Positions 9,879-22,057 of a stretch of 64,000 nucleotides of DNA are shown here, piece after piece. The notes beneath the pieces are model-generated. The model was not told where the DNA came from. It saw nothing but the letters and a program-made list of their open reading frames with translations, and made no database searches. Source of the DNA: Torymus aiolomorphi (lineage: Eukaryota > Arthropoda > Insecta > Hymenoptera > Torymidae). The position numbers and the translations under genes are program-made. The stretch's first letter is position 1. Each line of letters opens with the position of its first letter. Where the stretch lies: assembly GCA_036365515.1 (NCBI GenBank), contig CM070877.1, positions 63,370,522-63,434,521 on the forward strand, written 5' to 3'.

Positions 9879-11040
9879 TCTCGTCATTTCCTTCTTCAGC
9901 TGTATCAGTTCTGCTGCTACTGCTACTGCTAGAGTTCGAATCATATCCTTCCTCGACATGTTGCGTCATCGTTGAAATCGATGAATCAGCTTCTGTAACT
10001 AAAGTATTGAAATGTACCAAAATTTATTCACTGTAAAATATAATTTTATTTTAATACTTTCAATACTTACGATTACGTTTTTCGTCGTTTTCGTGAGGTA
10101 CACCGTACGTTAGTGATTGTAAAGCTGAAATATTGTATCGTGCCACAATAATATGAAAATTATTATAACAGATTCAATACTTACGATTTGCTATATCTTA
10201 ATTATGACGATATACATCGGCTGTTGATGGGCCCGGATGTGGATCATCAGCTGTCGAAGGTCCTGGCCGTGCATCTTCTTGACATTGACACTGCATGATG
10301 AACTCCTCACCTTCCGTATCATTTTCATCTTCCATGTGAAATGATGTAGCAGGTGCTGATTCTGTAACTATAATATTGATTGCGCATTTTAATAATTATT
10401 AAGATTTTATTAAACGAATACCATATCAATACGATCGTGTGATGGTCTTTCGCTGTTTTGATGACCCGATGTCTGTAATGTTGTTCCAGGTTCTAAACTT
10501 AAGTATTAAAATGTAACAAATTAATATTAAATTATTAATTATGGGACTCTCCATACTAACCATGAGTCCAACCAGAGGTTAAGGATTCTGTTGTTGATCA
10601 TCTTGATAATTGCATTCTAACAACATTTCGTCATCAACGCTGTCACCGAGCATTTCATTCAACACTGGAATATTAAAACAACGTCACGATTTAGTACAAG
10701 CCATGTAAAAGAGTTGTATTTAAAATAATGACCCAATAACCCAACAAGTGTCCTTAAAAATTCGATAACCCAATAGCCCAACAATAATCCCCAAAAATAA
10801 AAACATTTAATACTCACGATAGCGTTGAAATATACGTGTAGCTATAGGGCTTGTATGTACGTTTCGCTGTTTTATAGCCTGTACAGCTATTGGAAGAATG
10901 TCTCGGTTATGAAAAAGACCGATACCGTACATGTAGTCAATCGTGGAGATGCCGCAATGTAGCAGGAGAAAGCGTAATTTTTTGCATAACACCTCCAATG
11001 ATAACTTTTGGAGATCACTACACCACACGCGTCCACACAT
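9879..11040 (-). CDS. Possible multi-exon gene of unknown function
   Basis: On the minus strand the segments 11040-10818 (ATG start, MCGRVWCSDLQKL...), 10664-10579, 10492-10422, 10367-10185, 10124-10071 and 9998-9879 are each open and bounded by splice-like signals: donors GTGAGT, GTAAGT, GTAAGT and GTAAGG; acceptors CCAG, TATAG, TTCAG and TTTAG. Exons 1-2 and the last two join in phase 1. Later exons encode acidic, Ser/Glu/Asp-rich peptide (e.g. VEEGYDSNSS). Two exons start with nearly the same bases (TTACAGAA). Stops occur at 10581-10579 and near 10193 if those exons are read through, so isoforms or decay are possible. I recognise no domain. It could be a host gene fragment or a spliced element gene. 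Confidence 0.35.
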
Positions 11041-11047
11041 TGGGCGT

Positions 11048-11562
11048 ATATGAGGCGTTTCACGTCAGCTCTCCAGGCGCGGCGCGTGAGCGCGAAATCA
11101 TGCTGTTTTCAGCTTGTGTTTGAAGGGCTAAGATGTATCTAAAAAAATAATCCCCAAGTGATTTCGATGTATTTTTTCCTCAGCTTTCCGATGGTGCTAT
11201 TAGTTTCTCAAAATTTTTCAATTCTAACCTCAAAAAAACATGAAACGTGTTATATCTCAAAAACTATATTTTTAATATTTTTTTTTACCTGCTAGATCGA
11301 AAGAGGAGGAAATTTTACATGGATATAGTCTTTTTCTACATAGGGGTTTTTTGATTTTTTTGAGATATTATTCAAGAAATACAAGGCGCTCGGCCAGCCG
11401 CCGCGCTAATACCACCATCGGAAAGCTGAGGAAAAAATACATCGAAATCACTTGGGGATTATTTTTTTTAGATACATCTTAGCCCTTCAAACACAAGCTG
11501 AAAACAGCATGATTTCGCGCTCGCGCGCCGCGCCTGGAGAGCTGACGTGGAACGCCTCATAT
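11048..11562. mobile_element. MITE with ~157-bp terminal inverted repeats
   Basis: 11048-11204 and 11405-11562 are near-perfect inverted copies beginning ATATGAGGCGTT and including the stretches CTCTCCAGGCGCGGCGCG and CAAGTGATTTCGATG. The 200-bp centre has no ORF. The outer ATAT is either part of the TIR or a 4-bp target duplication. Confidence 0.9.
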
Positions 11563-11865
11563 GTGGTTCTCGAACTTTTGCGACGCGTAAAGCTAACGTC
11601 AAAATTTTAACCAAGTGCGCTACTGTCGCTCGTACCATTGTTAGGATTAAATGTCGGAAAAAATTTTTACATCAGAAAAATTATGAAAAAATATAAAAAA
11701 TTAAAAAAAATTAAAAAAAAATTCTTGAAAAACAGTACAATTTTTTTTTTCACATTAGATCAAAATTCCCTACACTCATATGAGAATTATACTATTCAGG
11801 AGTAATTTAGTTCAAATCTGGAGTCAATCCATCCACAGGAAAATTTCAAAGCTTACGGTTAGTGA

Positions 11866-12061
11866 AAAAACTTGTTTCATCGATGACTATGGTTCTGGAC
11901 CATATAAAAGGCCCATCGGAGAAAGTTTTAAGGTAAGGTAAATATACCCACTTTTATATGTAAAAAGTATGAAATAATTAGTTTACATTTATGTATTAAA
12001 ATGTGACTTCTTATTTCAGAGAAAAAAGGTGTCTAGCCCCCTTAAAAAACAGAGAAGATAG
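11866..12061 (+). other. Possible terminal exons of a small gene
   Basis: A frame reading VSEKTCFIDDYGSGPYKRP runs to a donor-like AAG|GTAAGG at 11932/11933. An acceptor-like TTATTTCAG at 12011-12019 is followed in the same phase by RKKVSSPLKKQRR and TAG at 12059-12061. The basic end looks like a nuclear-localisation tail. There is no start codon or homology; the case rests on splice signals and phase only. Confidence 0.25.
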
Positions 12062-12525
12062 TTATTTTCCTTTTTTTTTTACATAAATTAGTTAGTTGAA
12101 AATTCGGATGCTGAAATGAATAAAAGTTTGAAGAAGAAAACGGCGTTTAAATTGTTCGAGCTGTGTGCGATAAGCCGTCTTGCACAGTGTCGCACTATCT
12201 TATCTTCTTCGCCGCGATAAAACTACAAAATCTAAAATTTCTCAATTTTGGTTTTTCGGGTAATTATTTATTCTTAACGTATTTGTCGTGTTTAAATACG
12301 TCTATGTTCGAAAAATGAGTCCGACTGAAATAATTTATATTGGACGAAATGCTATCTACATAACATCATACTGGCCGGCTCTATAACACTACAGCCTAAA
12401 CAAGCAGATTTTACACGAAGCTGCGAAAAGTATAACGCAGCGGTCATTGTGTCGTACACCTCCAAGTAACCTTCGTGTACTTTTCCTGTAAAAAGGCTGA
12501 TTCCGGACTTTAAGACACGCGCTAG
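12062..12525. other. AT-rich spacer, no recognisable feature
   Basis: No repeat or domain was recognised. Short frames at 12352-12546 (minus) lack family resemblance. Confidence 0.4.
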
Positions 12526-12768
12526 TTGCGTTGTACATCCTCGCAATTAGTTTCCCCGTCAATGCCCCACGACTCTCGTACTATAATGAATGTCGTGGCT
12601 ACATCTTGTGCGGGTGAGAATAATACCTCTCTCATTAATCACGAATTTCGTGGCTTCCGAAAAAACGAAGGATTCGACGATGGAGCGGCAATTTTAAATA
12701 AACTTATTAGTGATTTAGAAGACAAATTTAAGGTGAATAATTTACGTGGTGTGCAAAAAAAGACGTGA
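12526..12768 (+). other. Orphan ORF fragment, ~80 codons
   Basis: The frame is open to TGA and includes FRGFRKNEGFDDGAAI and LISDLEDKFKVNNLRGVQKK, a charged helical stretch. Its first ATG is at about 12562. I do not recognise it. It may belong with the next ORF (12940-13401). Confidence 0.25.
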
Positions 12769-12939
12769 GACACATAAAAAATACGTTAAAGCGTTAAAAA
12801 GTGCGCGTAAATATTTTAATAAATTGCGATTTTTAGACGGTAAGATTGAGATATTACGACGTCGATCATTGCGCTTAAGAAAAATTGAAACATTCTAAAT
12901 AATTAACTAAAGTGTGTGTGTAATAAATTTTAAGAAAAT

Positions 12940-13401
12940 ATGCTGCCAGATAGTGAAGTTCCCGAACTGCCTGTAGCCGCGGAAGCTGCAGAGGGTGTTG
13001 CAGAGGATGCAGAAGCAAACCCCCTATTAGAGAGTGCTTCACATCCTCTTGACCCAAACTTCAAAAGATTGCTGAGAATCAGAAGAGTGCGTAACTTCCC
13101 TCTCTCATTTGTAGCAAATACACAATTTCGGTTTGGTATCGTGAGGTTTTTAATGTGGCTCACACAATTCAGACTATATAGTTGGGCTGTGATGTCTCTT
13201 GAATCAGCACTCCAGATGTATAGTGTGACAAGACGGGATTTCACATGGAGACCAGCAAACTCTAGTTATATACAAGTGGATGCGAATATAAGAGAACGAA
13301 TGTTCGTGATAATTTATTTCGCGGATAGAATTTGGACGCTGATATACAAAAATAGCATACGTAGAGAAGAACGTCTTCGACGCATGCATTTCATATACTA
13401 G
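12940..13401 (+). CDS. Hypothetical protein, 153 aa
   Basis: ATG at 12940 (context AAAATATGC) opens 153 codons to TAG. The N-terminal 45 residues are acidic and alanine-rich (EVPELPVAAEAAEGVAEDAE); the rest is basic/aromatic (FKRLLRIRRVRNFPLSF, MWLTQFRLYSWAVMSL, RRDFTWRPANSSYIQV, RMFVIIYFADRIWTLIYK), with two hydrophobic segments that could be amphipathic or membrane-associated. I do not recognise a family. Acidic N-terminus and basic C-terminus recall small transposon-encoded or structural proteins, but that is only impression. The intact frame is unusual in this decayed neighbourhood. Confidence 0.4.
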   Translation: MLPDSEVPELPVAAEAAEGVAEDAEANPLLESASHPLDPNFKRLLRIRRVRNFPLSFVANTQFRFGIVRFLMWLTQFRLYSWAVMSLESALQMYSVTRRDFTWRPANSSYIQVDANIRERMFVIIYFADRIWTLIYKNSIRREERLRRMHFIY

Positions 13402-14339
<938 letters not shown>

Positions 14340-14364
14340 GACGAAAGAACCCTATCTGGCCAGA

Positions 14365-15140
14365 CTACTGTACAGACGATCTCGCTCCTGGACCAGTTGC
14401 CAAGTCAGAACTAAGGATGCCTTTTTTACCAGGGACAATGGTTTTTATGGGTGCGAGGACGTAGACTACACTAGTGACATGGGACTGGAGGACAGAGACA
14501 CATTCCTCGAGGGAGGCCGACTTAACCACAGACCAGTCCAAGCCTTTCAGATAATCAATGAGAGAATCAGCACTAATGGCCTTATAATCACGAAAAGTAA
14601 ATGAGTTTAATGTGGGCTTGGGAGTCTGTAACGCGAGTGTAGCAGTGATTAAGTCATAACCATTAATGAATGGTGACTCGATCTTCCAATAATCCACTAC
14701 ATGGTCCTGTTTGTCTATTAAACAATGATCGGGTCAGGTGTCAGAGGTGGGTATGTGATGCGTAGCGCCATACGGAATATTGCCCACTCTCTGCGATGAA
14801 TTTTCGGACGAAATTCGGATCATCAAAAGAGCAGAGCTGGTCTGTGTTAAAGTCACCGAGTCTGATTTTCGTGCTGTAGCATATGAGTGGTGATGTTTTC
14901 TATAAAATCATTATGACGAAGAAAAGGAGCATGGGCGGAGCGATAGAATAAAGCAACGAAAAAAGGTGGATGATCTTTAGCAGACACTTCACGGAAGAGA
15001 TATTCCGATTTGCCTGGTTTGCGAACCCAGATACCATCTGATAAGCATAGAAAAGTCACAGAGAAAGCATTGTGAATTAAGAGAGCGACACCGCCATCAT
15101 TCTTATTACGATCTCGATGAAAGACAGCATACTCATCAAA
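14365..15140 (-). pseudogene. LINE-B endonuclease (APE type), fragmentary
   Basis: From 15140 down: NDGGVALLIHNAF region, then WVRKPGKSEYLFREVS and HPPFFVALFYRSAHAP (15025-14925), GDFNTDQLCSFDDPNF (about 14860-14815), and after a frame change ESPFINGYDLITATLAL plus FTFRDYKAISADSL (14675-14595), ending in the APIKTIVPGKK segment that precedes the RT in this type of LINE. GDFN and the SPF..GYDLI box are endonuclease hallmarks. At least two frame changes or stops are present. Confidence 0.8.
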
Positions 15141-15775
15141 GTGTGGTTCGATAGAGTTTTATTTAAAATAACTCTGAGGCAATGATTCCGAGACTCAGAG
15201 AAATGTGAAGTGGGGGTGGGGGGTAGGAGTGAGATGAACACGGTTGAGAGAATGATGATGATACAAATGTAGCCTAAAAAAGTATTGAGCTCGGCAGCTG
15301 TTGAGATAATAGTAGAGTGATCTTCTTTTTTCTTCTTTATGTAAATTCTGCAGTTGCGCACGAAAGAGATAAATCTTGTTTTCTTCGCTTGAGTGCGAGT
15401 AAGCATACGAAGGCGGTGAATATCTCTAGGGAGCAGCTCGTTGATGGTGTGTGAGAGCGGTACGAGAACTCACTCTGAACAGTTCGAGCAGTTCAGCACG
15501 GAGCTACCACGTATGTAATTTTCTCATCTTGATTTTGGCATTGATGAGATTGAACGCCAGAGAAGGTGAAGAAAGAGGAACGATGATAGGCCTGTCCCTG
15601 GTTCCAGTATGACTCCCGGAGGGCTGAGATGCAGTTGTTAGATCTTAACTGGTAGTAGCACTAGATGTAGGATGCTCTGTGGATGGTCTGTTCTACATCT
15701 TCCGTACATGCGTAATGTCATGCTCCAGAAAGCCAGGCTCAAGTGCCTTATGAGTAGCAAAGACAAGGCCTTTCA

Positions 15776-15979
15776 TTATTGACGTTTGCGGCATATTAGA
15801 GCGAGAGGTAGTGAGAGATACAGCATATTAGCATTCGCTACATAGATGCAACTGCGACATTCACTGATCATTTTATTTGCCTTCTTACGTACTTCCTTGA
15901 AAGAGGCACAGGCAGGATGGAAGTTACTATTAGAATGGTCACATGCACTGCAGCCACGGCATATGATATCCATTTTCAC
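15776..15979 (-). pseudogene. LINE-B ORF1, PHD-like zinc-finger start
   Basis: MKMDIICRGCSACDHSNSNF, then HPACASFKEV...CRSCIY. The C-x2-C...H-x2-C...C-x2-C pattern over the first ~55 residues matches the PHD-like finger at the N-terminus of ORF1 proteins of this group. The frame is lost after about 67 residues. About 370 bp of unassigned sequence follows before endonuclease homology appears. Confidence 0.6.
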
Positions 15980-17164
15980 AGTGTAACGATCACAAGAAAT
16001 TAAGAATGAGTTGAAAAAATAAAAGACAAAATGCTAGAGATTGTGATACGAACGCAAGAAATGAAAAATGAGATGAAAAGTGAAAGACGGAATGCTAGAG
16101 ATTGTGCCAGTTGGTGAAGATAAGATACAAGAATAGGTGATTATAAATCAATAAATTAAGAATAAAGCGCGAAAATACTGGTTTAGATCTGCAATCTATA
16201 ATACTGGCAGTTAGTAGTAGAAACATTAACGCAATCAGACAGGTTGGCAATACAGGAGCCTTTTACACCCGTTTACGAGTAGTTTGATGTAGTGCAGTCA
16301 CACTTACATGATTTTTTCTTATATAATGATAGGGCCAATAAAACTGAGCGGAAAAAAAAGTTTAAGCCTAACAATCACCTTAGTTTTGCAACCATTTATT
16401 AATTAATAAAATATTATTGAGCAATTATTAATCATAAGACAGAATAAATAAATAATAGTTGCGTACTATTATAGAATAAATAAATAATAGCAGACAACCG
16501 AAACTAGGTGAGTTTTACTAACTGTAAGCTAGAAATAACACATAAAATTAAAATTAAATAAGATAAAATAAATTAAATTAAGTACTGACGTATAACGTAG
16601 TTAATAGCAGGATTGAGAGCTTTGAGTAATAACTGTATTTTGAGTGTAAAACTAATGAACTGCCCTGACAGATACGATAGAAGACATTATATACGTGTAA
16701 TGTGACGTGTCACAAAACACAAAATCCAACTGCAACGAGCTACAAAGTAGCGGTCAGGATGACGGTCCGTACTACGAGTAGAAAGAGCTGTTGCGCTGAT
16801 GTTGAAGATTAGCAAATGCGATGGTTAAGCATAAAAAGAATATAATATGCGATAGCTGATCTGCAGTCAGGGTGCATGGGCAGGCGGCGGTGATTACAGA
16901 GGCAGCGGTGGGAGGTCCAAGCAGCCGAGACGCGGGGGCAGAGTGCGGCGATGGCGAAAGCGGCTGATACCATTTGAGGTTAAAAACAGCAGCGATTACG
17001 GAAAATAGCCCCCGGTTGATAGATATGCATCGTAGTGCATGCAATCTTAGGCTGGTAGATTAAGAGGCGGTCGGGACTATTTGCCTGCAAAGATTCACTG
17101 GAAGGAGTGAAGTGGTGGTAAGTAAAGCGTAAAAGAAGACGGAGCAAAATGTAAGTCAACTGTA

Positions 17165-17260
17165 CTTACCACCAGAGAGAGAGAGAAAGAGAGGGGGGAG
17201 GGAGAGAGGGAGAGAGGGAGAGAGGGAGAGAGGGAGATAGATAGATAGATAGATAGATAC
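17165..17260. repeat. (AG)n / GGGAGA / (GATA)n compound microsatellite
   Basis: AG repeats, GGGAGA repeats and about six GATA units lie in series between the LINE-B copy 1 5' end and the 3' tail of another element. Confidence 0.95.
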
Positions 17261-17658
<398 letters not shown>

Positions 17659-17697
17659 AAAACTGGGAGCATTGAACACATCACACGGGAGCAACGA

Positions 17698-18341
17698 CTA
17701 AAGTTCAAGCGCAGTAATTAAAAATGAGTTTTTGTAGGTCCCGGAAGACGCAGTTGGAATGTTAATTGCAAGTGATTGGAGGCGTTCCAAAGGCCAAAGT
17801 GGTAACAGTAGACTCTCGAGATATTTCCAGGGAAGCCCATCTTGTCCTTTAGATTTGCTAGTGAGCATTCGCGGAGTTTCGTAGATTTCAGCGGGGCTTG
17901 TTTCACGAAAAGATAATGTTCTGTCACAGATATCTTGGATGGATGCGACTATTGCAGCAAGTGAACTTGAGGGGCAAGGGGGTGTACACATGGAACTGAG
18001 CAGTAGAATGAGTTTAACTCATGCGCAGTAAATCTACTGCAACTCAAATTATTTTTATCAGTAGTTAGTCCCTCCTTCCTCAAAATACGCCAGATGCGAG
18101 TATTGTCATTAGCCAAGGCTAATTCATTTCGCAAATGCGCTTGCCTTGAAGACAACATAAGTTCTTTTAATTTGCGACGCATGGTACGATACTGTATACG
18201 CAATTCGACTGAACGAAGATGCCGCGCACGCTTATATAGTACACCTCTCTTTACAAACCTTTTTGCTTCCTCATAGAGGAAGCTTTGTGATAGTAAAAAA
18301 AAAAGTTTATGAGATAATGTGTTAGAAATGTTATTTAGCAA
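17698..18341 (-). pseudogene. LINE linker and N-terminal reverse-transcriptase fragment
   Basis: The minus strand gives KRFVKRGVLYKRARHLRSVE, LRIQYRTMRRKLKELML, RIWRILRKEGL and AHELNSFYC, the linker that joins endonuclease to RT. In a shifted frame follows SPAEIYETPRMLTSKSKGQD and a GPTKTHF/SGTYKNSF stretch corresponding to the start of the RT fingers. The fragment ends against the (AG)n array at 17656, before the catalytic YxDD. It begins near the (GT)n array at 18386. It cannot be the continuation of copy 2 (20261), whose linker overlaps it. Confidence 0.65.
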
Positions 18342-18384
18342 ATTTGGAATCGAAATACACTATTTTTAGAAAATGTCCGTATGG

Positions 18385-18538
<154 letters not shown>

Positions 18539-20240
18539 ATACGCTGATATCTCATGATCTACTCGACCGATTTTAACGGGAGAGTGATCATTTTTTTAGA
18601 TTTTGCTTCCACAATTGGGGTGAATATTCTATTTTTGTAAAATTTAATTTTTTTTTTATAGCCATTTTTTAATTTTCAAAATTTTTTTTTTCGATTTTTT
18701 TAATATTTAGAACAAATATTGTTCATATATCATGAATTCTCTGTATGTAGGATAAAATTATCTAAAATTTAAAAAAAAAAAAGTCGGTAGCTATATTTCG
18801 TCATAAGTTATTGATGAAAACGTAATTTTTTGTAAATAGGTTACATTTCGAAATTAAAAAAAGATATTAACATGAATATTTTTTTGGTTATAGAGGATAA
18901 TAAGTACTATAACTTACTAAATTTTTAGGTTTTTTTATTCATTATTTTTTGAGAAAAAAAATAATTTATAAAAAAAAGTGATTTTTTTTGTCGTTCAATA
19001 ATATAGCAAAATTGGCTTAATCACTTTGAAATTCTTTGTAGGGGTAGATTTTGTATACCAATCGAGTGAATTCTTTGGGCAAAAGGATTGATCCATAAAT
19101 TTCGAAGATATTTGAGGTTAAAATTTTTTTCAATTTTTTTTTAAATCGTAATTTCTCGAGAACGGTTCTATGTATCTAAATGGGGTGGGTGGTATTCGAA
19201 AGAGAATTAAATTACCTATATTTTCTAAACAAAAATTAATTCTCTAGCTATCATGGTTCTTTTGTTATTAACAAAAACGTAAAAATTGCAAAATGAAAAA
19301 AAAGAGTTTTATATGTTCAACTATTGCAAGAGTAAAATTGTCTTATTCGCTTCAAAATTCATTGTAGAGGTATATTATTGATAGTTCTCGGATGAGTTCT
19401 TTTGGCAAAGTGATTGGTTCATAAATTTCAGAGATATTTGAGGTTAAAATTTTTCTAGACATTTTTAAAATCTATTTCTTGAGGATGGTTCTGTGTATCT
19501 GAATGGGATGGGTAGCATTTGAAAGAGAATTAAAATATTTATATTTTCTAAAAAGAAAAATTTTTTAGTTATCGCGGTTTTTTATTATTAACAAAAATGT
19601 AAAACTTGAAAAATTGAAAAATGAAAACAAAAATCTGTCTTTATCAAATTTTTTAAAATACATCCCCTCACATTATAACAACCTTTCCACATAATGCATT
19701 CAATATAACACGTTCAATGTTCAACGTAACACGAAAATAAATTTGTTGTCCGACATCTACCAATTTCATACTCAGTGGTAGTGGTGCAGAATGGGTACAT
19801 TTCTACCACTGAATATGAATTGGCCATGAAAAAATTACAAGTTAATATTTTCCATAAAATTTTTCCAATTTTTTTTGTGAAAAATTTATTTTTCGAATTT
19901 TAATTTTGTATGAAAATGTATAATTTCATCTATCTCTTACGAGATGAAAATTACGTAAAAAGTTGTGCATTAATGTGGAATAATCGTTTGACAACATTTT
20001 CTAACTTTAAAGTAATTTTGACAATAACTTTATCGTCATTGATAGTCATAATTTACAATACATAAATATAAAAATTACCGACATTGCTTACATGACGGTC
20101 ATTTTTACAACAATTTGACAATAACTAATAGAATAATTTACAATCCATGAATACAAAAATGACAATCATTGAGCTTTGGTGATTGGTCAGAAATGATCAT
20201 GGTGATTGGTCAGAATCTATATAATCTATAAAAATTTGAA
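18539..20240. repeat. AT-rich region with degenerate ~326-bp tandem repeat
   Basis: About 19000-19319 and 19326-19640 align with an offset near 326 bp; shared segments include AGATATTTGAGGTTAAAATT, GTATCT(A/G)AATGGG(G/A)TGGGT and GAAAGAGAATTAAA. A more diverged third unit may lie upstream (GGTAGCTATATTTCG... near 18790). There is no coding potential. 19765-19819 is an imperfect hairpin (TTCATACTCAGTGGTAG / CTACCACTGAATATGAA). Confidence 0.75.
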
Positions 20241-20260
20241 TAAATTATGTTGGAGTTTTG

Positions 20261-21287
20261 TTATTTCTGTCTTTCTGAAGTATTAAATTTTAAATATTGA
20301 AAATAAAAATTAATTAAAGGAATCAGTAAATTAAGTTTGAGGAAGCTACGTGCCAATGAATTGGCAGCGGTTTTTATATTAGCTGTTATCCATGGCACTG
20401 AGCGTCTCGAAATAGTACGAGTAATATACGGAGCGTGACGATCAAGGCTATGATGAAGTACCTCACTAAAATAACTAACAATACTAGACGGATCAGGACA
20501 TATATAATTTATAGCAGGATTACATGATAGCGCACTAACAATATCATCAGACATTTTTTTTATCACAGTTTTTAAAATTACAGTAAGTTACAGTTTTATT
20601 ACTAATCTTATCGGTTACGAACTGATAGACTAAATTGACCGCTAAATATCCGGCTGCAATCGGAGAATCGGTTTTATTAAATGAAACGAGCTTAGAGGAA
20701 CTATCCACAATCGCGAAATCTATAGACGTGGCAGCATCATTACTCAAGTTAGTGGCTCCTTACGGGACTAAATATGGGGAGCGTTTATTAATAGCGTCTA
20801 TAAGATGTCGAGAATGGAAAGAATTCCTAGGTACATTAACATTGAAATCTCCTAAAACAATAATGTTTTTATATGATTGGGCTAGTTCATCGATTACATT
20901 AAAAAATTCAGTAAGTACATGGCCTTCCTCATGTCTATATACAACTGCTAGCAATAATTTCGAAGTGCCGGGTGCAGACGAAGAATCTATTTCCAATACT
21001 AGGAATTCTGTCTCAGTGATATCTGAAATTTTTGATATAAATAGAATTTGAGAAGTAAGGAACCTATGAATGTAGCAGGCTACTCGGCCTACCTGCATGT
21101 ATCAAGCCTTACTTTTGTTTTTCAGGCCGTGATCATTTCTTACTAGATTGAAATTATTAATTTGTACATGTGACGTCGGAAAGTCCGGGTCCAGCAACGT
21201 TTCCGAGATGACAATTATAAGTGGCTTAAAATCTTCGATGTATTTGCTAATGGCATCGCGCTTTCGCCTTAGGAAATTTATGTTCAT
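20261..21287 (-). pseudogene. LINE-B endonuclease and linker, frame-broken
   Basis: 21287-21102 gives the N-terminal INFLRRKRDAISKYI, PLIIVISETLLDP and NNFNLVRNDH boxes. 21098-20760 gives RVACYIHRF, SKLLLAVVYRHEEG and IIVLGDFNVN. 20747-20547 gives IDFAIVDSS, TDSPIAAGYLAV and LVYQF. 20566-20261 gives the linker (LDRHAPYITRTISRRSVPWI). Order and motifs are those of an APE-type LINE endonuclease nicking target DNA. Frames change at least three times. Confidence 0.82.
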
Positions 21288-21350
21288 ATGAGAAACTATG
21301 AGATGATCAGTACTGGGCGCTGAAGAGAGTGACGACGACCCAACTTGCAG

Positions 21351-22057
21351 TCAAAACAGCTTCTTTAGATCTGATTCGGATGAGATTGGAATCACTGCAG
21401 AATTGGTATTTTTTCGGACAAAAATTTGCTCATTCCGAACCCTTTTGTAATGATGGGACTTTTCACGAGCTCTGACTGCTCTAAATAATTTATGAGCTTC
21501 TTTACCAAGAAAATCATTTAAAAAGACTTTATTGGTTTCTAGAGTTGGCAAATCTGGGTTGAGTGATACAGCTGAAATGTCTCCTTTATATATTGTGAGC
21601 CTCATTATCTCGTTGCGAACCTACCGACTTGAATCGTAATATAAGCAAGAAGGATTTAGGGACGTCATTCCCATCATTGGTAGTAGCAGAATTCTCGCGA
21701 CCAATACTTAGCCTCCTAATACTAATTATATCACCCAAGAATCGTTCGGCTCCAAAAAAAATTCAAAATATGAGTGACGATCTCTTCATATGGTAATTGC
21801 CCTTGAATGGGCAAAGCCGAAATGAGAATTTCAGCGGATGACTTGGGAGGTCAAAGAGTTTGAACTTCCCGCTGCTCGGGAGCGTGTAATCGCGCGTCAA
21901 TTTGACTAAAACGATCTGAAGTAGATTTAACAACCTCATTTAGTCTCAACTCTAATCCCTTCATGTGCGTGAACATAAACTCGTACATCCTAGATATTTT
22001 TGCTTCGCTATCTAGATTATTAAAACGGCTGCTGTTAGAAAATGTTGAGACGCCACT
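21351..22057 (-). pseudogene. LINE-B ORF1, central and FP25K-like C-terminal part
   Basis: 22057-21851 encodes a coiled-coil-like segment (NNLDSEAKISRMYEFMFT, LELRLNEVVKSTSDRF). A damaged stretch follows. 21605-21351 encodes TNKVFLNDFLGKEAHKLFRA, RNEQIFVRKN and VIPISSESDLKKL, the pattern of the C-terminal domain shared by insect LINE ORF1 proteins and baculovirus FP proteins. Expected role: nucleic-acid binding in the LINE particle. It is split from its N-terminal finger by the MITE at 22058. Confidence 0.7.

Larger units (their letters stand above)
14340..17173 (-). mobile_element. LINE-B copy 1 (5' UTR, ORF1 start, endonuclease; rest missing)
   Basis: The minus-strand order is a ~1.1 kb 5' UTR that starts right after a (CT)n run with TGGTGGTAAGTACAG at 17173, an ORF1 zinc-finger start (15979), degraded sequence, and an endonuclease domain ending near 14340 at the linker. 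The 5' UTR resembles that of LINE-B copy 2 (24379-23290): both contain TTTACACCCGTTTAC and a TGGT(G/A)GTAAGTA start. ORF1 is largely deleted and no RT follows. Confidence 0.7.
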
